Shown here one piece after another: positions 1 to 6,587 of a stretch of DNA of 36,621 nt (its first letter is position 1; every line of letters begins with the position of its first letter). Under the pieces are notes generated by a model, which did no database searches, was not told the origin of the DNA, and saw only the letters and a list, made by a program, of their open reading frames with translations. Source of the stretch: Candidatus Zixiibacteriota bacterium (GTDB taxonomy: Bacteria > Zixibacteria > MSB-5A5 > SM1-73); assembly GCA_020341875.1 (NCBI GenBank), contig CP070839.1, positions 2,360,001-2,396,621 on the forward strand. The letters are read 5' to 3'. The translations under genes and the position numbers were made by a program.

Positions 1-387
1 CGGACCTAAGGGTTTGCTCTTGGTATGGAATCTCTTCTCATAGTTTAAGAAGCGAATTCTGAACACTCCCATGATATGAAGGCCCAAGAGCACGATGATC
101 ACACCGGCGATCTTGTTGAAAAGGGAAAGCTTGGACAGCAGGAATTCACCGATAAAGGTGGCCGAAGCGCCCAGGGCAATAAAAACAAAGGAGAAGCCCA
201 GGACGAACAGAAGGGTGTTCAAACTCACCTTTTTCAAGGCCTCCGACTTCTTGTCGCCACTCTTCATCTCCTCCACCGAGACCCCGGAGATGAAGGAAAG
301 GTATCCAGGAATCAGCGGTAGAACGCAGGGCGAGACAAACGAGATTAATCCGGCAGTAAAAGCAGCCAAGACGGAAACGTTTTCCAC
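1..387 (-). CDS. ccdA: Cytochrome c biogenesis protein CcdA family, N-terminal part (cut by window edge)
   Basis: The minus strand encodes 129 residues open to the window edge, so the C-terminus is missing. The N-terminus shows the CcdA/DsbD hallmark: a hydrophobic helix with SFVSPCVLPLIPGYLSFISG at about residues 15-34, including the conserved membrane cysteine of the SPCVLP motif. A basic loop and further hydrophobic helices follow. CcdA proteins carry electrons from cytoplasmic thioredoxin across the inner membrane to periplasmic thiol partners for cytochrome c maturation or disulfide reduction. I chose the GTG at 387 because GGAGG lies five bases upstream and an in-frame TGA lies just before it. 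The family call is firm; the exact partner is unknown because the rest of the operon lies outside the window. Confidence 0.87.
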   Translation of the reverse strand, partial: MENVSVLAAFTAGLISFVSPCVLPLIPGYLSFISGVSVEEMKSGDKKSEALKKVSLNTLLFVLGFSFVFIALGASATFIGEFLLSKLSLFNKIAGVIIVLLGLHIMGVFRIRFLNYEKRFHTKSKPLGP

Positions 388-659
388 TCGTTCCTCCAGT
401 AACTCAGTTCGTCATTTCCTATCGGGCCCGAGACTCTCGTCTTTTTGTCGTGTCGACAGATGCGGGCCGAGACGAGCGAATTCGGGGAAATTCTTGAGAT
501 CCCGGACTCCGTCAAGAATCTCCAACGACCACGGATATTTACTTGTGATTACGGACTCATGGGGGAAAAATTTGCAGCGGAACTGTCCAGACAGAACTCT
601 AAAGGTGTGATCAGGACGAAAGATGCGTTGACGTCAAGTGAAGCACCAAGGCCCCTAAT

Positions 660-1643
660 TCAGGATATTACTTTCTCTATTTTGGCAATCTCCTCTCGAA
701 TTATCTTTTCCAGAAACTCCGGGCTTATTCTCTTCCCCACCTCCTGGGCGATCTTCGCCGGAATCCTCTCCTTTAGGTAAGAAATAAGCTGGTCTAGTTG
801 AGGACGTTCAATCACCCTTGCTGCCGAAGGTCTACCTTTGACAACCTCCCTCTCGTAGGGATGCTCGACCTCCTGCTTTAGATCCCTTACAAAATCCTCG
901 AAGTTCCTTCCCTCCTCATCTAACTCGTAGGCTTCACTTTCTTCCTGGAGCTCCACCTTTTCCTCCGAGCTCTCATCCCCGGAGAGACCCGGCTTCTCCT
1001 CCACTCGCGAGACTGACTCTTCGGGCTTCCGGGTCTCCTTTTTCAATTCATACAGAAACCAGTCGAACCCGTGAGCCGGTTCCTCGTCGGTCCCCGCCCC
1101 CCCCGGACCAAGATCCTCCATCACGTCGCTGGTCTCAAGTATATTCAACTCGCCGTCCGGTTTTCGTTCGTCGGCGGGAGGAACGTCTTTGCCAGACTCC
1201 TCTTTATCGGCAGCACGTTCCTCGGCAGGCGTGGGTCCTTTGCCGCCCTCCAAACCCTCAGAGGGGGCGGTCTCCTTTTTGCGGACCAGCCTTTCCGCAT
1301 GGTCCAGAATCTCACGCGGGTTGAAGGGTTTGCTGATGAATCCTTCTGCGCCTTTCTCTATGAGCTCTTGCTGCCTGTCTTTCCTGTCTCCGGTTAGGAG
1401 CATCACCACCGGAATGTCTTTTGCGCCCGACTTTTGCCGGAGAACCGACCACGCTCCTTCCCCGCCCGGGATGGACATGGCATCATCCAGGAAAATCAAC
1501 TCTGGCCCGTCCGTCTCTGCCAATGTTAAAGCTCTGGCTCCGTTGTCGGCCAGAAGTACCGTGTATCCATGCTTCTTAAGCAGAGACTCCGCGACGTTTC
1601 TGACGGTGGGGCTTTCATCGGCCACCAGGATCTTTTCTGCCAT
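660..1643 (-). CDS. Response regulator: CheY-like receiver, long acidic linker, helical C-terminal tail
   Basis: This 327-residue protein begins with a receiver domain at about residues 1-122. The acidic pair D9/E10, phospho-acceptor D53 (in FLDDAM), T84 (in LLTGD) and K105 (in SKPFNP) are all present, so it should be phosphorylatable. Residues about 125-265 are a low-complexity stretch rich in Glu, Asp and Lys. Residues about 270-327 form an amphipathic helical tail with EERIPAKIAQEVG-like character. No DNA-binding, GGDEF or other output domain is seen, so output is probably by protein contact. Similar receiver-plus-tail proteins are common in deltaproteobacteria and relatives. AAAGGAA lies just upstream of the ATG. 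It lies 72 bases downstream of the rhomboid gene on the same strand, so they may share a transcript. No cognate kinase is visible. Confidence 0.85.
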   Translation of the reverse strand: MAEKILVADESPTVRNVAESLLKKHGYTVLLADNGARALTLAETDGPELIFLDDAMSIPGGEGAWSVLRQKSGAKDIPVVMLLTGDRKDRQQELIEKGAEGFISKPFNPREILDHAERLVRKKETAPSEGLEGGKGPTPAEERAADKEESGKDVPPADERKPDGELNILETSDVMEDLGPGGAGTDEEPAHGFDWFLYELKKETRKPEESVSRVEEKPGLSGDESSEEKVELQEESEAYELDEEGRNFEDFVRDLKQEVEHPYEREVVKGRPSAARVIERPQLDQLISYLKERIPAKIAQEVGKRISPEFLEKIIREEIAKIEKVIS

Positions 1644-1715
1644 TAGCTTCCTTTCACCGATTCTTCGTCACAAAAGTGAATAGTGTTACCCGGGAGACTG
1701 CCAGTCGGTCCTCAC

Positions 1716-2546
1716 TCACCCTTTTTCCCGCTCTTTGGACAGAATCTGGCTGGCCTGTTCCAGTGCCTTCTTCTCCTCTTTGGTGAGTTTATCGTATCCT
1801 ACCTGGTTGATCTTATCCAGAATCTGATCCACCCTATCCATCAGCTTCTGCTCCCTGTCCCTCTGCCTGCTGATGACCTTCATCCTGCGTCGATGCTTCA
1901 AGTTCCTCAGACGAGTCAAGTATGTTGAGAATCGAAAGAATGAGGGAATTCTGAAGTCGGACTTGATATACAGATAGCCAATCACCATTCCCCCTAAGTG
2001 GGCAAAATGGCCTATCCCGTCTGAGGTATGTCGGAAAGAGGCCAAAAACTCTATCACCGCGAAGAAGATCACCAGATACTTGGCTTTCACCGGAAAGAGG
2101 AAATAGACGTAAATCAGTCTATTTGGGAACATCAGGGCGAACGCCACCAGGATTCCGAAGATGGCACCAGAGGCCCCGATGGTTGGGATCTGCGAATTAA
2201 ACGAGAAGATGAAGGTGAAGAGTCCGGCACCTATGCCGGTGATGAAATAGTACTTCACGAACTCCCGTGTTCCCCAAGCTCTCTCGATGTCACATCCAAA
2301 CATCCACAGGGCAAACATGTTGAAGAGGATGTGAAACAGACCCCCGTGAAGGAACATGTAGGTGACCAGCTGCCACACCATGCCCTTTTTCACCAAAACC
2401 GGGGTCAATCCAAAAACGTAGATCAACTCGGAACGCCACACAAACTCCAGGAGGAAAAAGCCCAGGTTCACCAGCAGAAGATACTTGACCGCCTTGGTGA
2501 TTCCTCGTTGCCCGAAGCTGTAACTTTGGTGAGCGTAGTAGCTCAT
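1716..2546 (-). CDS. Rhomboid family intramembrane serine protease
   Basis: The protein has 276 residues with about six hydrophobic segments between residues 20 and 195. The active-site signatures are complete: H72 and N76 (HILFN, oxyanion site), the nucleophile S126 in GASG, and the base H183 in HFAHLGG. It should cleave transmembrane helices inside the inner membrane; the substrate is unknown. After the membrane core comes a basic stretch (about 205-235) and a charged helical tail ending in a segment containing KLTKEEKKALEQAS. Such a tail is frequent in the bacterial rhomboid subgroup with a cytosolic C-terminal helix. The ribosome-binding site is weak, so the start rests on the family-typical short N-terminus. 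It leads the minus-strand gene group toward the response regulator. Confidence 0.92.
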   Translation of the reverse strand: MSYYAHQSYSFGQRGITKAVKYLLLVNLGFFLLEFVWRSELIYVFGLTPVLVKKGMVWQLVTYMFLHGGLFHILFNMFALWMFGCDIERAWGTREFVKYYFITGIGAGLFTFIFSFNSQIPTIGASGAIFGILVAFALMFPNRLIYVYFLFPVKAKYLVIFFAVIEFLASFRHTSDGIGHFAHLGGMVIGYLYIKSDFRIPSFFRFSTYLTRLRNLKHRRRMKVISRQRDREQKLMDRVDQILDKINQVGYDKLTKEEKKALEQASQILSKEREKG

Positions 2547-3243
2547 ATATCTATCTATCGGAGAGCGCTACAGTTTACTTAAAGCCAAAGCCGAGATTGC
2601 ATTCTCTTGAAAAGCGCGAGAATCCAAGCTTGACGGTCATCCGCCCGCCGGTGGAGTTGATCCATCGCGACTGGCGACGCACCACCCCAGGCTGCCGCAC
2701 ATGTCAGCGACCGCTTGATGACTCTCTGACAAATTAAATACGATCCGACTCTCTCATACGGTTTAGGAATTGTCCCGAAAAGCTTCCTCCGACAAGACGA
2801 AACCGTCAAAGGCGTCGAATAAGGTAAGTGTCAAGGCCTTACAGAAGAGAGTGGATTCCGACATGAGTCAAGGGCATCACCCCGGGGACTCACCCTGTGG
2901 ACAGAGCGACTCCGATAGGCCGAAGAAAGGGCGCTGTCGATTCGCAGGTTTTGGCGAATGTCCTTGGTTTTGTGGCGGAATGAGTTATGGTTGGGAGCAT
3001 GTCCTTAGAGAGGGCCGCCATCGCAACTTCCTGCGAACCTCTTGCTTTCACTTCTGCCAGCATGTTCCGGTAGTCGGGTATGCCTCAATAAGCCAAAGCC
3101 AGCCAACATGTTAACAGGACAAAAAAAACACCCCGATCCGCAGATTCTGGCGTAATTTTTGCCTAATATCAGACTTGACATTCTGTGTATAGGACTAAGC
3201 AGGAATGCTCATCACACCTTTTCGTTTCAGGAGGTGACATAAG
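2547..3243. other. 700-base intergenic region between divergent genes
   Basis: No convincing gene lies here. A plus-strand frame from 2770 to 3114 and a minus-strand frame from 2579 to 2809 are open, but neither has a usable ribosome-binding site or a recognisable product. An 11-base direct repeat AAGCCAAAGCC occurs near 2583 and again near 3091. CATGT motifs recur near 2691, 3000, 3061 and 3110 and could be activator half-sites, which is speculative. The only well-supported element is the sigma-54-type promoter at 3148-3163. The region must also hold the rhomboid promoter on the minus strand, but I see no clear match for it. Confidence 0.6.
3148..3163 (+). promoter_or_regulatory. Putative sigma-54 (-24/-12) promoter
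   Basis: The motif is TGGCGTAATTTTTGCC, with the GG and GC dinucleotides exactly ten bases apart as sigma-54 requires. The TGGC and TTGC cores match the consensus TGGCACG-N4-TTGCW, while the bases between the cores match poorly. It lies 80 bases before the small secreted protein gene, whose operon partner is a sigma-54 activator, which makes autoregulation plausible. A TTGACA at 3175 could alternatively be a sigma-70 -35 box, but no good -10 lies at the right distance. Confidence 0.55.
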
Positions 3244-3555
3244 ATGGTTAAGAAAGGCATTATCATAATTCTGACGCTGGTACTTCTGCTGGCTTTTGCT
3301 GCGCCCGCCTTCCCCAGGTGGGGTCCAAAACCACAGGGGTTTGGGCCTGTGGTGTTGGGCCACCCGTGGGGCGATCAGAGTCCCAAAAGCGAGAGCGTCG
3401 ACATCCCCCCTATGTATCGCGGTTCAGGGGCAGGAATCGGGGACTTGATCATTGGAGCGGCCACCAGTTTCACCGTTCAATTCTACCTCAAGTATGTTGT
3501 CAAGGATAAAACGGTCAGACAAGTCTCGATTAGATATGCCGGCAAATCAGATTAA
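3244..3555 (+). CDS. Small secreted protein of unknown function
   Basis: This 103-residue protein starts with a clear Sec signal peptide: MVKK, a leucine/isoleucine-rich core, then AAPAFP with likely cleavage near residue 22-24. The mature part is Pro/Gly-rich (about 25-60). It is followed by a hydrophobic stretch GDLIIGAATSFTVQFYLKYV (about 67-86) that could be a membrane or amphipathic segment, and ends with a short basic tail. I do not recognise a family. Translation signals are excellent (AGGAGGTGA seven bases before ATG). It is 14 bases upstream of the sigma-54 activator and downstream of a sigma-54-type promoter, so the two genes are probably co-transcribed. A role as envelope signal or target of that regulator is inference. 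Confidence 0.72.
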   Translation: MVKKGIIIILTLVLLLAFAAPAFPRWGPKPQGFGPVVLGHPWGDQSPKSESVDIPPMYRGSGAGIGDLIIGAATSFTVQFYLKYVVKDKTVRQVSIRYAGKSD

Positions 3556-3569
3556 TTCTCCTTCCAAAG

Positions 3570-5960
3570 GTGAGAGAGATGGAGACCAGATCAAAACACA
3601 TGAGATCCTCTTCGGTAAAAGGGACCGAGTTCATCGAGTCTCTGATTGAAGAGGAGAAGTTCACCGAGGCACTGGCGGAAATCGAAAGGGCTGAGAAAGT
3701 CCAAACGGTCCGTCTGTCGCCCGGTGAAGAGGCGAACGTCTGGTATCTGGCATCGCTGTGCTTGTACAAGCTTGGGAGATACAAAGAAGCCCTGGCCCAG
3801 GCGAATCCCGCATTCGAGACTCTCAAGGATACGTCCGAAAACGAAAAGGTGGCACAGATTCAGGAAGTGCTGGGTAGAATTCACTTCAGCTTGGGAGACT
3901 TGAGGGATGCGGAATTGTATGCCAGGGATGCCATTAGTACCTATCGCCGAATCGCGAACCAGGCCGGAATGGTCAAGACTTATAACCTGGTTGCCCGAAT
4001 CTACTTCGTCAGATGCGAGTTCGAAAAATCAATAGAGTACCTGGATGAAGCCAGGAAGCTGTCAGAGAAACTGGGTGATTCCAAGGCTGAGGCGCTGATA
4101 TGTGGAAACCTGGGGAGAGTCTACACTCTCTCAGGGGAATGGAGGAAGGCGGAGAGGAACCTGGAGAAGGGATTTAAGTATCACCAGAGAACCGAGGATA
4201 GCCTCAGCTTGTGCAAAGACCTGCTCTCGTTGGGCTTTGTGGCGTGCTTAAGGCGCGATTTTCAGCGGTCGAAGAGATTCCTGGCAAGGGCTTTTGAACT
4301 TGCGCAGGGACAGAACTTCCTGAGGGAAAAGGCCATCTATCATGAGTATGCTGGTCAATTGGCCCACGCCTCGGGAGACCTGAAGAGCGCAGAGAAGCAC
4401 TTCCTTGAGGCCATTGAGATCAGCCGCGAGGCTGCGCCAGAAGGAGACCTGAATAACCAGGCTTACCGGTTGCTCGCCGAATTGCAGGCGGCCCGGGAGG
4501 ACTTTGATCAAGCGCTGGTCTCCTGCCAAAAATCCCTGGAGGTGTCCGCTTCACTGAGCGAGAAGATCGAGGAGGGGGCCGCATACAGAATCCTGGGGCA
4601 GATCTATTCGGCCGGAAGCGAGAAGGACAAGTCCTCCGAATACTTCACCAAGAGCATCAGCATTCTCCAGCAGGTGGGGGCGAAATACGAATTGGCCAAA
4701 ACCTTCCTGGAGGCCGGTCGGTCACACATCTTCGACTATTACAAGAGGCTGGGATTCTTAAGTAATGCCGAGAGCCTGTTCAGGAGCCTGGACTCGAAAT
4801 ATCATCTGGGGTTGGTAAACTCGGCCATCACCGATCTTCTGGTCGAGGCAAAGGACTACAGCAAAGCTCAGGTTTTTCTGACTGAGGCCGAGACCCTGTT
4901 CAAGCAGTCCAACGATCAGAAGGAACTCCGTGGAGTCCGGGACCTCAGGCGCTCGATTGAGGAAGTCCTCTCTCAGTCCAGCATGATCGCGAAATCCAAC
5001 GGAGAGGTGACCTTTGAGAATGTGCTGACCCAGAACACGGAGATGACCGAGATCGTGGAGAAGCTCAAGCAGGTGATGGATTACGACATCAGCATCCTTC
5101 TGGAGGGCGAGACCGGCTCCGGAAAGGATCTGATAGCCAAGGCCGTACACTACTCCAGCAGCAGGAAAGAGAAGAGGTTCGTTGCCATAAACTGTGCCGC
5201 GCTTCCGGAGAGCCTTTTGGAGAATGAGCTTTTCGGGCACAAGAGGGGAGCTTATACCGGTGCGGACAAGGACCAGCCCGGGCTGTTCGAGGAGGCGGAA
5301 GGGGGAACACTCTATTTGGATCAGGTAGAGGAGATTCCTATATCCACGCAGGTCAAGCTGCTCCGGTCGATTGAGGAAAAGGAGATAACCCGGCTGGGCG
5401 ACACCAAACCCAGAAGAATCAACGTGAGCATCATATCCTCGAGCATCGAGGACTTGCGTGAGGCGGTCAAGAACGGAAAGTTCCGTCAAGATCTGTATTT
5501 CCGCCTCAACACCTTCAACGTTAAAATCCCCTCCCTGCGGCATCGTAAAGAGGATATTCCGCTCTTAGTCAGGCACTTCTTGAAGCAGCACGGTGTTGCG
5601 GAGAAGAAGGTGAAGGAGTTTGAGAGGAAAGGCACCCTCAAGAGGTTCGTGGAATACGGCTGGCCCGGCAACGTAAGAGAGCTGGAAAATGAGATAAAAA
5701 GAATGGTGGTTCTGGCCCAGGCAGGCGACAGGGACCCTTGCGGGGTCCTGTCCGACAAACTGGCCAGCCCGGCTGATCATCGCGACTCCTCCGAGGAAAC
5801 CAGCCTGTTCAGCCTGGTGGCCGAGTTCGAGAAAGAAAGAATCATAGAGGCCTTGAGGCAGACCAACTGGATTAAGTTGAGAGCAGCCAGGCTTCTGGGC
5901 ATCCCCGAAGCCACCATCCGCAACAAGATGAAAAAGCATAACATACTGGCACCGGTTTAG
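3570..5960 (+). CDS. TPR-repeat sigma-54-dependent transcriptional activator (AAA+, Fis-type HTH)
   Basis: The protein has 796 residues. Residues about 15-460 are tandem TPR-like helical repeats, presumably the sensory part. An NtrC-type AAA+ domain spans about 480-715: Walker A GETGSGKD at 513-520, the sigma-54-contacting loop GAYTGA at 560-565, and GWPGNVRELEN near 700. A Fis-type helix-turn-helix closes the protein (about 755-796). There is no receiver or membrane segment, so it is a cytoplasmic activator with a protein- or ligand-sensing TPR module. The Walker B motif reads LYLDQV (D584, Q585) where the family has LFLDEI, so the catalytic Glu is Gln. The sensor I segment reads SSSI at 623-626 instead of the usual ATN. 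These changes should weaken ATP hydrolysis; the fold is otherwise intact. AAAGGTGA precedes the ATG, and a strong terminator follows. Confidence 0.93.
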   Translation: MREMETRSKHMRSSSVKGTEFIESLIEEEKFTEALAEIERAEKVQTVRLSPGEEANVWYLASLCLYKLGRYKEALAQANPAFETLKDTSENEKVAQIQEVLGRIHFSLGDLRDAELYARDAISTYRRIANQAGMVKTYNLVARIYFVRCEFEKSIEYLDEARKLSEKLGDSKAEALICGNLGRVYTLSGEWRKAERNLEKGFKYHQRTEDSLSLCKDLLSLGFVACLRRDFQRSKRFLARAFELAQGQNFLREKAIYHEYAGQLAHASGDLKSAEKHFLEAIEISREAAPEGDLNNQAYRLLAELQAAREDFDQALVSCQKSLEVSASLSEKIEEGAAYRILGQIYSAGSEKDKSSEYFTKSISILQQVGAKYELAKTFLEAGRSHIFDYYKRLGFLSNAESLFRSLDSKYHLGLVNSAITDLLVEAKDYSKAQVFLTEAETLFKQSNDQKELRGVRDLRRSIEEVLSQSSMIAKSNGEVTFENVLTQNTEMTEIVEKLKQVMDYDISILLEGETGSGKDLIAKAVHYSSSRKEKRFVAINCAALPESLLENELFGHKRGAYTGADKDQPGLFEEAEGGTLYLDQVEEIPISTQVKLLRSIEEKEITRLGDTKPRRINVSIISSSIEDLREAVKNGKFRQDLYFRLNTFNVKIPSLRHRKEDIPLLVRHFLKQHGVAEKKVKEFERKGTLKRFVEYGWPGNVRELENEIKRMVVLAQAGDRDPCGVLSDKLASPADHRDSSEETSLFSLVAEFEKERIIEALRQTNWIKLRAARLLGIPEATIRNKMKKHNILAPV

Positions 5961-6009
5961 CCTCGTTGAGGATCCTTCAGGCCAATGAATTCTGAGTCTG
6001 GTAGGAAAG

Positions 6010-6045
6010 CCTCAGTTCTAGTTTCGGGAACTGAGGTTTTCTTTT
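6010..6045 (+). terminator. Rho-independent terminator after the sigma-54 activator operon
   Basis: A perfect nine-base stem (CCTCAGTTC at 6010-6018 with GAACTGAGG at 6028-6036) encloses a nine-base loop. It is followed by TTTTCTTTT at 6037-6045. It lies 50 bases after the stop codon of the activator gene. Confidence 0.9.
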
Positions 6046-6267
6046 CTCGGCACGATGCTGCTTTTACGACCGCTCGTACTTCCTGGCGAATTCCATATCC
6101 GCTTGAATGCCAATGGACTGTATTCCCGTCCGTAACCCTTTCGCCGCGCGGTCTCGCCAGACTTTGCGGAAACGAGTTTGGCACTCCTCCCGTCAAACGA
6201 GAACGCCCAGGGACGCCAACCATTACTCTATGCAGCAAAACAAGTTGTGAGGGAGACATTTGATCCT

Positions 6268-6378
6268 GTGCCGGGTGATAACCGGCACGACTGTTGCATA
6301 CAGCGTGCCTGACGACGTACAGGAGACGTGGCAGTCTGAAGGGAGAAGGCTGGTTTATCCTCGATAAGCCAGCCTTCT
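6268..6378 (+). promoter_or_regulatory. Structured leader with alternative hairpins
   Basis: GTGCCGG (6268-6274) can pair with CCGGCAC (6282-6288). The overlapping GGCACG (6284-6289) plus CTGT can instead pair with ACAGCGTGCC (6300-6309). These two helices share bases and exclude each other. Downstream, 6344-6357 and 6365-6378 form a 14-base-pair stem with one G-U pair and a seven-base loop, without a T-tract. I recognise no known riboswitch class. The first palindrome could also be an operator overlapping the -24 box. Confidence 0.45.
6283..6298 (+). promoter_or_regulatory. Putative sigma-54 (-24/-12) promoter, near-consensus
   Basis: The motif CGGCACGACTGTTGCA matches TGGCACG-N4-TTGCW at every conserved base except the first (C for T). 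The GG (6284-6285) to GC (6296-6297) spacing is exactly ten. It lies about 290 bases before the start of the 879-residue secreted protein gene and just downstream of a sigma-54 activator gene. The match also lies inside overlapping inverted repeats, so it could instead be part of an RNA structure. Confidence 0.6.
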
Positions 6379-6587
6379 GGGCTATCACTGATCGGCGGGT
6401 CAACCGGTTTTCTCCAGGAAGACTTCGGGAAAGAAGAACTCAGAAGAGGTCGTGCACATGCCTTCTTGGTCCCTCGGGTAGAGAAGTTTTGATAGCTGCC
6501 TGTCTTCTTCTTGTTTTGAATATCGAAACGAGGGAGTAGGCCGGATGCGATTCCGGTTCTAAAAGCCATCTTGACGGAGGCAAGCTC

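Larger units (their letters stand above)
5961..6587. other. 627-base regulatory intergenic region
   Basis: No coding frame here is credible. The region holds, in order, the terminator of the sigma-54 activator operon (6010-6045), a 7-base direct repeat AAACGAG near 6171 and 6199, a palindrome overlapping a sigma-54-type promoter (6268-6309), and a strong hairpin (6344-6378). About 280 bases of leader run to the next start codon. It appears to be the control region of the 879-residue secreted protein. Confidence 0.6.

Noticed and set aside
445..780. Plus-strand frame of 111 codons
   Set aside because: Runs antisense into the conserved C-terminal tail of the response regulator.
2579..2809. Minus-strand frame of 76 codons before the rhomboid gene
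   Set aside because: No ribosome-binding site or recognisable product.
2770..3114. Plus-strand frame of 114 codons, Lys/Ser-rich then Cys-rich
   Set aside because: TTG start with AGGA only two bases away, no family resemblance, and it lies in an otherwise non-coding gap. Could be a remnant but cannot be supported.
4758..5543. Minus-strand open frame of 261 codons
   Set aside because: Antisense to the AAA+ domain of the sigma-54 activator, whose motifs are unambiguous.
6178..6194. TTGGCAC motif, possible sigma-54 promoter
   Set aside because: The base pair ten positions after GG is GT rather than GC and the -12 box does not match.
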